Shown: positions 46,501-60,200 of the stretch, piece by piece
Numbering within the stretch: position 1 is the first letter of the stretch
How the letters are laid out: every line of letters starts with the position of its first letter
From: Poronia punctata
Taxonomy: Eukaryota; Ascomycota; Sordariomycetes; Xylariales; Xylariaceae
DNA length: 64,000 bases
Reading direction: 5' to 3'
Assembly: GCA_022579005.1 (NCBI GenBank)
Contig: MU401609.1
Coordinates: 1-64,000, forward strand
Program-made: the position numbers and the translations under genes
Notes under the pieces: model-generated
Told to the model about the DNA's origin: nothing
Databases searched by the model: none
What the model saw: the letters and a program-made list of their open reading frames with translations, nothing else

Positions 46501-48777
46501 GGGGTTGTTCAACAACTACCGTCACACTACATACATGTACCTTTATGCTTTTGCCTCCTTATTGGGATATTACGAACAGCTCATCCCTTGGAGGGAGCGA
46601 TGTTTCATATACCTATGATAATACCATTACATTATGACTACGGTTTCCTTTGAACTTTTCCCTGTGTAGTTCTGGCATCATCTATTAATAACCTCAAGCT
46701 GGATTTATTTGTATTTGACATAATATGATGCGAAAGTAAGAAAGCCGTCCATCCATGCCACCGTCCAGAGCTATACATATACCTATCCCTGATAGGACAC
46801 GTTGCCCAAGAAACTATATCTTTAACAATCTTTTTTACACGTAAGCCCGCCGCCACGCGAGGATATACACGTGGGAGAGAGGAACTCGCAATAGACAACA
46901 ACACACACACACACTCTCTCCCCTTTTGACCTCTTTCTCTACTACCTACCTACGATATAGTTAGCCCGGACCCACCTAAGATAGACGTTAAAATTCTACT
47001 ACCTACGATATACTGTGTATATACCCTTCCCAAACTCAAGGAAATTCAAATAACGTTACGAGTATAACACACTCCCAAGAAAAAGCCAAGGACGATCATC
47101 AATCAAGATCGAGATCGAGATCTGATCCTAGGTTAGTTAAGTCTAGATATGTAAGAGAGCGGGGAACAAACAGGACAAATTACGAGGAATTCTACCTAGG
47201 TAATAATACACACACACACACACACACACACACATTAACCCAACTACTAAAAAGGAGAGGGGGTTGGTTAACTTTACCTTTTATAACCACTTTACAAGTA
47301 ATAGAAGAACCAAAAAAAAATTATAATGCCAGGTATATGAGTACATATTATTATTTCGACTTCGAATTAGGTAAAGTTAGTGGTTGTTTGATTTACGACT
47401 GACTTATATAGTAGGTAATCATAACAAGCCTTTGGTTCTTTTTGCCCAGTTTAGGTACCTATTAAGAGGTAGTAAACCTTAGGTAACTGATCAAAAGCAG
47501 GGTCATCCCTCCTGCATTTATGACCTCATCACATCTCCATCTAACCTACGAGCCCATACCTACTTGTACAAGAGCCCCGGGTTAGGTCTAGGTACCTATC
47601 CCCAGTTGGTTAAATATCAGTCATCTGACTATTGGAAATGCAATGCCTTATATAGAAAAAAATGGCGCATGAGCAGTCATTTGAATAGGTGTGCGTATGT
47701 CGATATCGGTACGTTCGTGCCTTTATAATATAGAAAAAATTGCCATTTCAAAGAAATCTCGATACAAAAGAGATATCGTAATTCGTTTTCGGGCTTCATT
47801 AGGTGGCCCCACGCCTGCCGACCCCCCGCCTGACGATCCTCAAAAGGCACAAAAGAAACATGTGGTATTATTATCGCAGCTGCAGCAAGAAATCAACCCG
47901 TCCATGCCGTCGCCAAAAATACCATTCCACCATCCCTTCAATTCCCCTCACCCTTGCGCCACATACAGCCCAACCGATGTGGCACATCGTCGCACGGGCA
48001 TATGCTCGGGAAAGCCAATGAGAAATCGGGGTTTGGCTTCGTGAGAGATTTGTCGGAAAAACTGCACCCATACGCCTACTTACGGATCCGCTGGTAAATG
48101 GCGGGTCTGGGTTTGTGATCTTCCGGGATCTTCGGAAATCGAACAATAATTGCGGTTTCGTGATATGTCAGTATTGGGGGCATACGTAACACATCGAACC
48201 CCCCCTTGCGTCATTTTGGAGGTATTGCTTTGTCGTCCGTTTTTTTTTTTATTCCTCTCCCCCCTGGCCAGAAACCCTGTCGACCGCTTACGCCCCTCCT
48301 CGATATTATTACCGGTCGTGGCGGTGTGAACGATGTCCATCTATCACAACTCAGAAAAATCAGTGATATGTTTCTTGAAAGTGCCAAGGAAATTGAAAAC
48401 AAAACCAAAAGGCAAATCGCTATTCTGTAGCTATATTTCTGGGATAACAGCACATCAGCCGACTTAGGCAGCGCCAGGGACTGCGCTCGTCTCGAATGGT
48501 CTTGCTCTAAACCCTTGAAGAAACTCTTTTGCAGGTGAGGCCAAATCCCAACGCCGTAGCGAAAAGCATAAAAGGATGAAGCAAATCGTCAAATCAATCG
48601 TAAGTTCATGACAAGACAGACGCGTACGAGTACAACAGCAGGTAGTAGAGTAGTTCGTAGGCGCCACCTCATTTACAACGCACAAATGTGAAACCCCCGA
48701 TGAGTGACCAGACGTAATCATTGAGGGGAGACCCAATCACATAGTGAATGCTTTGGGGTAGAAGTTGTGGGTAGGCC
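46501..48777. other. convergent intergenic region, no gene
   Basis: 3' sides of CLF1 (+) and the DUF3824 gene (-). It contains AC microsatellites, TACCTAC-type words (46920-47600) and only weak ORFs (up to 117 codons) without motifs. Confidence 0.6.
47208..47234. repeat. AC dinucleotide microsatellite
   Basis: About 13 AC units. A second, shorter AC run is at about 46903-46914. Confidence 0.9.
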
Positions 48778-50937
48778 TCAATGACTGTCGTAACCGCCTA
48801 TGGGCGGCGCAGGTAAGGCAGCCGCATAGGGGTTCCCGTCTGCGTATCGGGGCCCATCGACGTAGCGACGCGGCCGCGCCGGGGACGATGTAGACCGCCC
48901 ATCGGCTGGATAGCGGCCGCCGCCATCTCCGTTGATGCGCTTAAGCTTCTCCATGCGTTTCTCGTGGCGCCTCTCTCTCTCCTTCTTCCACTCATTGATC
49001 GACTTGGCCTGTTCTCGAGCCTCCTTGAGCTCCGAGAACGCACCTTTGACGCCTAGCGCAGCGATGCCGACCGAAGCCGCATCTTGCAGGATGGCTTTCG
49101 ACTTGAGCTTCTTGGCCTCTTGTGGACTGAGTTTGCCCTGGGCTACTGCCTTGTGTCTTGCGTTTCTCGCCTCCATGCTCTGGTACACGTTATGCGCCGC
49201 GTGTATCGTGGCGACCGTTGCCAAGCCGGTTGTGATGAGTTGTTTCCGCCGCATTTTGCCCGTCATCTTCCTATCCGAGTCCGAATCTCCTAAATCACTG
49301 CTGGAAACAGAACTTGACCTACCTCCTCGAGAATTTGACTGGCTACGGTCGCGGTCATGGCTTCCGCGCGGTCGATCATCGTAGTAATCGTCATCCGGGC
49401 CCTTTCCTCCCCTCATGTAATGAAAGTCGTCATCGTCGCCGTAATGACTGCTCGAACGGCGGCGGCCACCCCCTCGAGCCGATGAACGATCATCGTAATA
49501 GCGATCGTCACGTCGCTCATCTCTTTCATCTCGTTCATCTTCCCCATCGCCTAGACCGATCTTGGCGAGACCGCGTCGGACCATGCTGCGGCTGCGGCTA
49601 CGTTTCCGAGGCGACGGACTTCGGCTACCATACGAATCGTAACTACGGCGAGACCGAGACCGGGATCGCGAACGGCTTCGATCGACTAGCTTCTTAGCAC
49701 CGAGAGCACCTATTCCGGCCGTAGCCAATGCTGCGAGACCAGGTCCTCGGCTTCGACTGCCTGAGCGGGCGCGGGATCGCGATCGGCTCCTGCCGGTGGC
49801 GCGATCCTCTTCGATATCCTTTCGTGGTCCATTGATAACGCGATTTCCAACAAGACCACCTATGACTGACTCAACCAAGTGTCGTGTGCCATCTTTCGTA
49901 GGATCGTGAGCGGCATCGATAGCGGCAGCGCCAGCAGCGGCCGTCATAACACGCTTCATCTTCTCTCCTTTCCAGCCACCAGGTTCTTTCGCGACACGGA
50001 ATGCCTCGGCGGCACCGGCAACCAGAGATGCCTTGGCGGCCTTCTGCATTCTAGCCGTTGGCGTATCGCGGGATCGATGCGAGTCAGGACTACCACCCCG
50101 GCTTCGGCCCTTCGGCCCACGGCTTCTGTCGTCGTCGGAGTCGCCTCCTCCTCCGCCGCCAGTAAGCGCTTTTATTGCCCCGCCAAGCCCAGCAGCGGAA
50201 AGAGCGCTCTCCAGGAACGACTTGCTACGCTTGCGGGTTCTTGGGTCGTCCTCATCTTCGTCCGAGTAGTACTCGAGTAGGCGGCCATCACGTCCTTTGT
50301 GGACAACATACGTCGACTTCTTCTCCTCCTTGGACTTATGTTTATTGTAAAGGTCGGCGCCCTGGTAGCCGGCAAACGCACCAGCTGCGCCGAGCGCGGC
50401 GGTGGCGGCTATGTTGCGCTCGACCTCGCCGTGTTTTTCTTTGCCCTCACGGCGATCCCATACTTCTTTGGCGCCGGCAGCGATGATGCCACCGGCAACG
50501 GCGGCTATAATCTTCTCCTGCTTACTCAGCGCGTTTTTGCGCCTCCTCTCTTCCTCCTCGTAGTAGACGCTGGCGGGTTTCTTGCCACGGGAAGAGGCTT
50601 TGTCGTACGCGTGGCGGGCATCACGGTTATAATAGTAGTCGTCGGGGCCTGGCTCGGCAGATCTGGCCCTGCGAATATCCCGCGAGTACCCAGGAGGCGG
50701 GAAATCCCGCCTCACCTCTTCAATGGAAACGTCGCTGTCCTCCCGAGGGCGACGGACAAGATCCCGGCTCGAAGGATGTAGTTTGTAGTATGTGTCTTGG
50801 GTTTCGACATAGCGTTCTCCCCTATCTCCTCTATCACCCCTATCACCTCTGTCGTGGCGGTCGTCATAGTACCGACGGGAATGATGATGACGTTCGCGTG
50901 GTGGGGCAAGATTATCATATGGGTCGTAAGCCGACAT
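48778..50937 (-). CDS. DUF3824-type protein rich in Arg, Ser and Asp
   Basis: Single exon, 719 aa. ATG 50937 was chosen because the three codons upstream in the open frame begin at TTG. The N-terminus is charged, with GDRG tandem repeats and His/Tyr/Asp-rich sequence. Two Gly/Ala-rich hydrophobic segments, IIAAVAGGIIAAGAKEVW and AATAALGAAGAFAGYQGADLYNKHK, are typical of the fungal DUF3824 family. A further Ala-rich segment (KAALV-like, about 300-350), a long SR/RS-dipeptide stretch and a C-terminal Ala/Leu-rich region (LITTGLATVATIHAAHNVYQS) follow. I know no biochemical function for the family. The glycine-alanine stretches resemble glycine-zipper elements that could touch membranes, which is inference. 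The RS tracts do not by themselves make it a splicing factor. Confidence 0.82.
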   Translation of the reverse strand: MSAYDPYDNLAPPRERHHHSRRYYDDRHDRGDRGDRGDRGERYVETQDTYYKLHPSSRDLVRRPREDSDVSIEEVRRDFPPPGYSRDIRRARSAEPGPDDYYYNRDARHAYDKASSRGKKPASVYYEEEERRRKNALSKQEKIIAAVAGGIIAAGAKEVWDRREGKEKHGEVERNIAATAALGAAGAFAGYQGADLYNKHKSKEEKKSTYVVHKGRDGRLLEYYSDEDEDDPRTRKRSKSFLESALSAAGLGGAIKALTGGGGGGDSDDDRSRGPKGRSRGGSPDSHRSRDTPTARMQKAAKASLVAGAAEAFRVAKEPGGWKGEKMKRVMTAAAGAAAIDAAHDPTKDGTRHLVESVIGGLVGNRVINGPRKDIEEDRATGRSRSRSRARSGSRSRGPGLAALATAGIGALGAKKLVDRSRSRSRSRSRRSYDSYGSRSPSPRKRSRSRSMVRRGLAKIGLGDGEDERDERDERRDDRYYDDRSSARGGGRRRSSSHYGDDDDFHYMRGGKGPDDDYYDDRPRGSHDRDRSQSNSRGGRSSSVSSSDLGDSDSDRKMTGKMRRKQLITTGLATVATIHAAHNVYQSMEARNARHKAVAQGKLSPQEAKKLKSKAILQDAASVGIAALGVKGAFSELKEAREQAKSINEWKKERERRHEKRMEKLKRINGDGGGRYPADGRSTSSPARPRRYVDGPRYADGNPYAAALPAPPIGGYDSH

Positions 50938-51094
50938 GGCAAACAAATCTCCCTCGAACTAGTTTGACTATATCTTTTGTTTTGACGTTCGGGATTCTCA
51001 GTCTAACAAACTCTAAATTGAGACTGTTCGAGATAAAGTTTGTTAAGTTTGTGAGTTGGTTTGATTTATGAGTAACGGTCTCGACGAAGAGGTG

Positions 51095-51128
51095 GGGGGG
51101 GGCTGGGGGGTGAGACGGGAGGGGGGGC
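51095..51128 (+). promoter_or_regulatory. potential G-quadruplex about 160 bp upstream of the DUF3824 start
   Basis: Four G runs of 9, 6, 3 and 7 bases are separated by loops of 2, 6 and 1 nt (the second run is followed by TGAGAC), which fits the G3+N1-7 pattern. The G-rich strand is opposite to the coding strand of the downstream gene. Confidence 0.45.
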
Positions 51129-52760
51129 GAAATCAGGTATGCGCAGAGGTACCTAGGTATGTGACTAATCGAGAAAGGTATGTACACGTAGTACGTGAAA
51201 CTAAGGCGAAGAAGCTTAATGGGAATGCACAACCACACCATGTCTAGTCTACATACGTACATGTATGATTCTCTTGCCTTTTACCGTAGTAACTAGACCT
51301 ACGGCCAAATTAGTTGGTTGGCAAAGGCACTCCCTGGTTTCGTTGGCCACCGTCTACCTAGTCTACCGATACGATAAGTACTCGACTGAAGGCGAAAGGC
51401 GGGCACGGCGGGGTGCAAAATAACCTCTCCGAGAGAACCACTAATCTGGAGTCCTGGACTCTGTTGGGAGTAGGTACATTAGGTACCTATCTGCCCTGTG
51501 GCCCCAGATTCTGTACCGTGACGTAACAGTTGGGGTTTCTAGAAGCTGGCTGTGGCAGTGCAGGACACCGCTGTATCCACTTGGACCTAAACCATTCCAA
51601 GCGACCAAGATCTCATTATATTCTCCTGAAAGAGTACGTGTAGGCGGCCCCGGCACCGGCTACTCCGTTCATTCGACGGCTTACCACGTCCGAACGGCCC
51701 AAGACAATGTGTCTATTACATGTACGAGAATCGACGTACGCAGCTAATACACTGCGCCTCAAAAACAAGTTAACAAGGCTCTGGTTTGCTCCCTGATCTC
51801 CTACTATGGAGCAAATGGGTGTCCGATTCTACGAGTACGATTGACATGTTTAAACCCCATAAACATAGTGGCTCTTTCAATATTTCCACCATTATCATCC
51901 CCAGCAAGTCGAGACTCTCTAGTGAGCCTTGCGGTCTTCTTATCTAACAATCGGGCAAAGGACGGAAAGGCGCATAAGGCGCTTCCCTGCCCGTAGGCCT
52001 AATACCTTTTCTGTGGTTATTCGCCTCGTTTTTTGCCCAACCGAGTTCCTGCAGTTCGGCAACCGACATATAAAACATCCCGAAATACTACCTACTGCCT
52101 ACCTAATACACTTTCTATCTGGAGTTATAGCTGCATAGGAGCCCTCCGACCTATAATAAGCAAACCGGCTCTATCTTTTACCTACGTGTCTGTTTCGCCT
52201 TGACAAGAGAACTAGATTTTTAATATTCTGCCCACAATCCCGGCAGCACCATCGCATCATGTGCATGGGCTGAATAAACACCTTAACCTACTTAGCAGCC
52301 CTAGTTAGTACCCTCTCTACCCAGAAGTAGGGTTGCACCTCGTGCATAAAAACGTAAGCCGTAAAACTCACACGTGGACTCATAGAAATGGATGGTATCC
52401 TCTGACAACCCCCCTCAAGCTTGCTTACATGGTCTAGGTAGGGGGTGAGTAGTCTAGGTTGTCTTATTCGGCATGCTATGAGTATCCCCTACACCATTCA
52501 TTTACTTTCAGGCTGGCTTTCTCTTCACTTCTAACCGTTAGGTAGATAATGCTGCAAAATCACAAGCCACAAAGCCAGACTCGGTCCCACCTATCTAGCC
52601 TATCGACCTATGCATGTGGCTTGGTCCAACATCTCGGTCCTCGCTCTTACATATACGCCCCGCAGCGGTAGCACAGCCTCATATCTTAGACCCGGTGTCT
52701 CCGGATAATAAGAGCACAATAATGTCTCTGGCAAACCATGGGGTGTATACTGTAGTCCTC

Positions 52761-52777
52761 AAACAAACAAACAAACA
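52761..52777. repeat. AAAC tetranucleotide repeat
   Basis: Four AAAC units in tandem. Confidence 0.8.
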
Positions 52778-54611
52778 CAAGCAGCCATCATAATGTAACA
52801 CCATATCGTTTTCTCGCGCACGTCTACAGGTGTCACAACTACAACAAAATTAAATATATAGGTGACACGGGAAAAGAATGTGTGATATGAACCCCATTCC
52901 TCTTCGCACCCTGCGAGGCAATATTTCCCGCCCGGGGAAGGAGGGAAGAGTAGGTAGGTACCTAATAAAGGGGCCGGGGATTTTCGTGTTCTGCCTCATT
53001 AACTGCAAGAAACCTACTCGTAGTCTACCTAGGTTAGGTTCAATGCAGGCGCATGAAGATTACCGGCGTGGCTCTCTTCCCCCTCTCCCTTTTTCTGACT
53101 ATGTATTTATGTGTTCGGTTGAATATATTTTCGACGTTCACATTGTCGAGGAACGCAATGGAATTGGAAACAAGAGACAAACACGGGCCTTGGCTCTCGG
53201 GAGAAGTGATCTCCAAGAAAACACCGGTATATAATATATAAAACATGCTATTATCCGAGCAGCATAGTGTTATAAGTCGACTGGACATGCGGCCTTAATA
53301 CATACGACAGAACCCCTGGCACGTTCGTCACCTTTTCACCATATTCTACTATTATCTCTCCCTGGCTATCCTGTCATGTTATGTATATGAGAGGACGTGG
53401 CATGAAGTGGAACGAACATATCACATATTACACTCGAGTACAAGACACCACATCGTCGCCTACATCACACAGTCCGGCTATTGCCTTTTTTTTCCCTTTT
53501 ATTCTTTTCTGTTAATCCCTAATACTAGTACAATGATCGCAACGCGTAGATGCGTTTCAGGTGGTACTTTTGTTTTCCGCCGCCTGGCACAAATGTCTAA
53601 TAAAGCGTGTTCCCTTTCCCGCAGCGCCTTTATGCGAACTAGAACACCAACCCCCACCGAAATGTAAATGCGAGAAAACCAACAGCGGAGGCCCATCCTG
53701 CCTAACTACGAGAAGCTGAGGCGATGTTAGGTCGATGCACGTGCAACATGCTCGTCACATGCGAGATCTGTAACCGCAGTAGACATCCAGGATGGCCAAC
53801 AAGCCCTCAAAGGTAGCATCATGCCAACCGTACCGTACACGGCGACATGTTTTTCCCTGGGACAGATGACCGCGCCCCGTAGGCACGGCTGGTTTCATCT
53901 GAACTGCTAGCCCGACTTGTCTAGTCAGACCTAGACCACCCGCTGAAGGAAATTGAATCCCAAAAAGTCAATTCAAGAGACTCGAGGATAATGAAGTAGC
54001 AACTTGCCCCCCGCTCTTGTCGTCTCCCGGCAAATGTTCCGGGTGATGTCATCGTACGTCTTCGTGCAGGCCCGGTGCGTGTCATCTAACCATATCGTCT
54101 ATTCGTTAAGCAAGCTGAAAATGCACTATTGCTTGCTCAGTTGTCCGTCGACTCCTGTCGCGGCCCTTAAAAGGAAAGGACGAGCCACATTGTTTCTCGT
54201 GAGCGTTGTCTCGTTGCCCAGAACCTTAGCACCTCCGATGGCTCCATCCCAATACCAGCCAACTGTCATCAAGACATGCAGCTGTCCCCGACGCCGCTAG
54301 AAAACAGCAGTACCACCTAGGGGTTGGGTATATGTGTAACAAACAATAACTGTTTGCATTGAGGCAGCTAACAATCGTTGTTGTGAACTCTCTTGAAACT
54401 TTGGCATTTTGCAGCCGACAAGAGACCGCCCTGAAGACCGCCCTGATGAAGATCGATCCGAGCTTTGCGCGTGTTGCCTTAAACTGAGAATAATTGGAAA
54501 ATTGGATTGTCCTGCGGACATTCTGATCCTCTTTGGGATGCAACCTCAGTTGCTCATCCCAGCAGGGGAACAACCCGCCGAAGGGTCGAACGGGTACGCC
54601 CCTGCTCTTGC

Positions 54612-57232
54612 CTAGTGTTCCTGGGAGACAGCGTTAACGCCGTTTGCGACATGTGAGCCAACGGCCTCTGTATCATCGTTGGCAGCACCATTCGCCATGG
54701 CACTGGAGTGTTCATGCGACGATAGGATACCATTAGTCTGCTTATTCGTCGCCTCTTCACCTCCTGTAGCCGCAGCATGAGAACCAGCCTCGGGGCCATT
54801 CGGAGCAGTGGTGGTCGAGGGCGAGAACTCGGGAACAGTAGCAGACAGCTGCGATTCTTGCGAACGCCCTTGACCATTGGTACCATTCGCAACAGAGATG
54901 TTCAATGGTGGGGGTGCGTAGGTGCCATTGGGGTAATGTCCGTACACATGGTCGCCCGGGGGCGGATAAACTTGCGACATGTCGGAATGGTAGGGGGGAG
55001 ACATCATCGGCGGCTGGTAGCCCCCAGTAAACTGCTGCCAGGTGGAAGGCCCGTCATGGCGAGCTGAGGGATCTCTCAGCTCCATCTCTTTAATAACCCA
55101 CTTCTCCCAGTCTTTCTTGCTTCGCACACGCTCCACTCCGTCATTGCCTATAACGAGTTCGAGCACTGTTGATTCAATGCATGCTTGGCGAAGGGTGTTG
55201 ATATCTACGAGCAACTCTCGCATCCGATTGAACTGTGCAATAAATGAGATGGGGACGAAGCCCTGGCTGTCCATATGCTGGCGCAAGTACCAGTCTTTGA
55301 CACAGTTCTCCACGGAGAAATAATACTCAACTTGCGTCTGAGCAAGTTGGAGCAAATTGTTGTTGGCCTCGACGTAAGTATATGGGGCGGGGGCGTACAT
55401 ATTAGGATCATAAGCCAATCCAACAGGCACCAAAGACGGTACCCTACCGCTGCCGTGTCGGCGATTACCATTAGTAGCCCTGCGCTGACCGGGCCCCGCC
55501 TGGCTGGGATATGCATAAGGCATCGGCTGGTAGCCGGTGGCATAATGGGCCATGGGGCGAGAGCTATTGGGCTGGAACGGGTAGGCATGGGCGGATGAGT
55601 ATGAGTGTTGAGCATGGTGTGACATGCCATTGGTATTGTGCTGGTTAGAACCACCACGGCCACGACCACCGCCCCTTGCTCGCTCGTTTCCGCGATGGCT
55701 CGAGCCACCATGTCCCTGATGATGGGAGTCCCTGTTTCCTTGAAGTCGGATATCTTTGTGCGAGTCGGTATTACGGCCAGTTTCTTCGACCGGTCGGCTC
55801 GAAGTTGGAGCCTGACCTCCGGTTGTATCATTAGGTGTACCATTAGCTAGTGCAGATGGATTTGCCTTGGTCTGGTCGGCATTCGTGTTGGCCTGTGGTA
55901 ACAATCAGTAATCGGTTAGAGGCTGATTTAACACGCGTTGCGGACATACCAGTTCCGATTGTCTTGGGGGTTTTGACTGCTCCGCCTGGGAAGCATTCTT
56001 CCGATTCTCCCGCGTTGTGGCAGCTTCGCCTTGGGGTCGTTTAGAACCCGAATTCGCTTTCCCACTGCCCTCTTGGGTCCGGTCTGTGGAGATATTAGCA
56101 ACTGTGACGAGCATATACGCAAATCACCCAAGACAAGGAACTATCGATTCTTACCGGTAGAGTTCACATTGTGGTTGCCTCCAGCAGCATCTCGCCCACC
56201 CCGAGAGCCACCCGCGCGGCCACCTCGACCTCGAGTGGGCAAGACGGTCTCGAATTTGACCGTGGGGACAAAGTTTTCCAATTGAACCCACTTATCCTTC
56301 TGTTTCGGCTTCGATGCCGCATTGTCTTCCTTCTCTACCTTTTCAGGTTTTTCTGGAGGAGTTTGTAACTGGGGTTTCACATTATTGGTGGCTGTATCCG
56401 GAGTTGGCCATGACGCTAGATTGCTCGTCGATAGCGTCTCTGCATTCTTTTCTTGACCCCTTGCACCACGAGGGGCAGATCTTTTCGGGCCTGTATGTGT
56501 ACCAGTCTGAGGCACGTCACCATCCCTTCTGGGTACGTGTTTCCCATTGGCTAGTTGTTTGCTACCCTCTACTGTCTCTCGCGGCTTAGCCTCAGAAGAT
56601 GCCTGCAAGGCAGCACCAGCTCCCGTAGCATGTGATCCCTGATCCATTTTCGCTTTCTGAGCCTGTTGGCGCTGATGCCATGGGTTCACTGTAGGTATAG
56701 GGGCCTCAGAGAGCTCAACTTTGGGCGGGGGGACTTCTTTGGTTTCTTGTTCCGTGTCTGAATCCTTTTCAGACTTGCCCTTCTTGGGCTTCTTAGCCTT
56801 CTTACTTTCTAGTTCCGCATCTTCCGTGCACATGGTTGTTGAGCGTCCACGAGATTCTGCTCTCTTATGTGAGCCATCGACAGATGGCTGGTCTGTTCTG
56901 AGCTTTGTTGAATCAAGGGAGCCGTCAACCGAGGCAGAAGAGGGGTGTTCGTCCTTGTTCGTATCGTCATCATTGAACTGAAGTCCTTCAGGCTTCACCG
57001 AGCTGCTGCTAATGCTGCGTGCATCGGCATCATTGGATGTGGTTGAGACAGCGACAGAAGGGTCTCGAGTACGGGTACCGGCAGTTGTATTGGTCGTGTC
57101 GCGGCTCTGGCTGTCAGTAACGGATGACGCCTGGCTTTGGCTTTGGTCGGGGTTTGGTTGAGAGACGATGGCCTGTGCAGCCAACTTGCCCCTGGCAGCT
57201 TGTGCGTAGGAGAAGGTCGTTGAGCTCGACAT
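54612..57232 (-). CDS. La-motif RNA-binding protein (Sro9/Slf1/LARP1 type)
   Basis: Cytoplasmic La-related protein of the type that binds mRNA and influences translation. Minus-strand exons are 57232-56155, 56083-55950 and 55892-54612 (2493 nt, 830 aa, in frame). Introns are 71 and 57 bp with donors GTAAGA and GTATGT. ATG 57232 begins MSSSTTFSYAQAARGK, a conserved-looking N-terminus; the open frame upstream has no better support. Residues 20-575 are low complexity: Lys/Glu/Ser-rich, then an RGG-like stretch (RARGGGRGRGG) and Tyr/Pro/Ala-rich sequence. The La motif (about 580-662) includes QVEYYFSVENCVKDWYLR, DSQGFVPISFIAQFNRM and LELVIGNDGVERVRSK. The tail is Asn/Gly/Thr-rich. No RRM is visible after the La motif, as in Sro9. 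Family firm, orthologue name not. Confidence 0.9.
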
Positions 57233-60200
57233 GGTTTTCGGATTGACGAAGGTTATGTGCAGCAAATGATACTTGGATGACTCGGTCAAGTGTGAACGAG
57301 CAGGCAGCAGCCGTGTGCGTCTGTTGCGTTCCTCGATGGAAGGGAGCCCTCTGGCTGCTACCACCAACACACCGGGGACTCAACAGGTCCTAAGCACGCA
57401 CCTCGGATGCAGAAAGTAGTGTTTGCAAACGCACCAACGAGGGGTATTTGCCGTTGCCGGTATATGTCGACCAGATGACGAAAGGCAAGGAAGTGCGGAA
57501 ATGGCAAATCAATGCGGTCAATATGTATTGCCCTTGGACCAGTGCGGAAAGCACCTGTTTAGGATTGGCAATTCAATATTGTGAAATGGTGCTAGGCAGG
57601 AATAGCCACAGGTGAGGGTGGTCAACGAAGGGTTAGAACTTAGGAGGAATAAAAAGAAAAATAGGTATAGACTTTTCGGTGGGGATGTTGATTGGTTATC
57701 GCAGAAAAAAAATCAAAATCGGAATCTTGAACAAGTGGATGCGGGGTGCAAGACTGTTTCTTGAGGCACCTCACAAATAACAATAAGTGGGCAACTTGAC
57801 GGAGACTAACACGCAACAGCGTGGAGAAAGCTCTCTGTCCGAACAATCGGTGTGCTGTAGACAGCGGCAACGAGTGTAGAACTTTTGGTTGTGGTCGAGC
57901 GTTGTCTCTGGAGAGGAACAGGTCAGGTCACGTATATTTGCAATAACGGGTGGAATAAAATGGTGGCCACACGGAAGAGAGACAAGAGGATTAAAGGGCA
58001 AAATTCCGAGACTAAAAAATTAAAGAGGAGAAAACCAGTCTGCTAAAGCGAAATGGATGACTGTGCTTCTGCAAATACGGATGTAGGGAAGTACCTCCAA
58101 GGTCAGTAAGGGCTGCTACTGACCTACATGTACCTACTTTTATTTATCTGGCCTACCAACTTGCTACCTACATTACAACTGGTACCTGAGTAAAACTACC
58201 TAGACCGTCCCAAAACCACGACAGCCAGACCGCACTCAGGCACAGGATTCCAAGCTGACCTGTAAAATTAATTCAGGGACAGTGGGAACGGATTGAGGAC
58301 TGGCACCAGAATAACGGCTCATTTACTCAATAGTTGGAATAAGCAAACCAAGGAAAAACGGCAAAAGGTGACAATGGTACGTTGTCATGTCATATACAAG
58401 GTGACACGACACTCAATCAACCTCACGCACCAAACACAAATCAAAACAAATATGTGATGGAAAATTAGACCTTTAAACTGATATTGGCTTCACAGAAATG
58501 CAATAAAGCAACAAGCAAAAGTGTGCTCGGTAGACAGGGTAGGGATAGCCATCCAAGTGTATCTGTTACCACCTAGACGAAAGTAGGTAGGTAGTAGACA
58601 TGCTGCACCTATCTAGATGGGATATACCTATAGCTGCAGAGAGAGATCTTGGCTGATATCGAGCGTCTGGACCGAGGGATAACCGGACCGTGGAGTGTAC
58701 AAGGGGATGTTTCCATAATGGGTACGGAGTGGTAGAAATAGTAGGTAGGTAGTAGTAGCGGTGGTGATGCTAGTAAGTAGGTAGTAGGTACTTTAGTTGG
58801 TGAATGAAATAAAGTGGTAATAGGTGGTCTGGCACCTACGTGTGTACGTGTAATTTGTTTGATACAGGTGTATGTGGCTGGAGTATGTAAGTTGAATTTA
58901 GGTTAAGTGCTAGGTTAGATGGATATACCCGTACCGGCACAAGTTGATATATAGATGAGTAAACAAACTTGCAGGCAGCTGAATGATTTTGAGAGTTTGA
59001 GAGCCACGGTATTCAAAAGGTCATAACGTAAAGAGCTTCCTTATACACTCTATAACTAGTAAGGTATGGGCAGTACTTAACCAAGACACATCATGAATAC
59101 AATAACTTACAATCTCTCCAAGGCGTCGCACCTCCAAGGAATACATATGTGCAGCAGGAGCAACGGAGAAATTATCCATGCTAACTCAATAGGTAAGGTA
59201 GGAGAACTTGTAATAATACCTAACCTACATAGGTAATAATTCCATCTAGCAAACCAGCAAACCTGAGGACTGCAGGAGACTGAATGACTGACTAACCTAG
59301 CATAAGTTAGGTAAATAACGCGTTTGTCCTGTTTTGGTAGGGGCTACACGGCCCTTACAAGTAGGTACATACCTATGTCACATGTGCTATCCAAATCTCT
59401 ATCATCTACACCTTTGTAGTCTATCTTTGTCCCTAAGTTGTCTGCCTGTTGTTGCCCCTGGCTGCTCTGCACAGTTTCTGATGCATTGGTAGGTATACCG
59501 GTAGGTAAGATGCACTTTGGGGATTTGATCAGTCTTGTTTTCTTCAATCTACAGGCTCAGTACAAATTGGGTTTCTGCAGCTAACCCCCTCCATGTTAGT
59601 ATGAGAAGTAGGCAGCAAGTACGACCGCGGTTGTGATATTTAGGTACTTGATCTGAAACACCTAGATAGAACAATGTCTAAAATGGCAGGGAACAAATAT
59701 TATGAATACACAGGCCGTTAGAATGCAGTAGATAATCATTCAATCTGGAGAAAAATACACATGAAAAATCATATTGGAAGGGGAATGGGAATGGAAATGG
59801 AAATGGAATGGAAACAGAAAAGGAAAACAAATGTGCAAACCTGATACAACAGGACCCAATGGTGGCTAAATGTGTCTAGACCGCCCATGTCCGTAAAGAG
59901 CACGAGTGTGTTGTGTTGGCTCTCAAGCTCAGCTTCGGAACGTCAAATGGCCGGACAGGGCCTGTCAAGATGGGATCCCCATGAGATGAGGATGATCATG
60001 AGTTTACCAATCGCCCTCATGGCCGTTGCCAGGGTGCCCTCACGAAATAGAATTCCATTTACGGTCTCTCATAGTGAGATATATTACATAGGTACCCAAG
60101 GCTTATCAGAGGCGGCCACCTATGCTTCAAGCGCTTCAGCTATTAAAAACCCCACACAAGCCGTACCTTCCTCCCTTACGAGTAGTCGGAGAGGATCTAT

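Larger units (their letters stand above)
50938..54611. other. 3.7 kb gene-free region
   Basis: Upstream of the DUF3824 gene and 3' of the La-motif gene. It contains a G-quadruplex-like tract at 51095-51128, an AAAC repeat at 52761-52777, many TACCTAC/GTAGGTA words and small ORFs without support. Confidence 0.6.
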
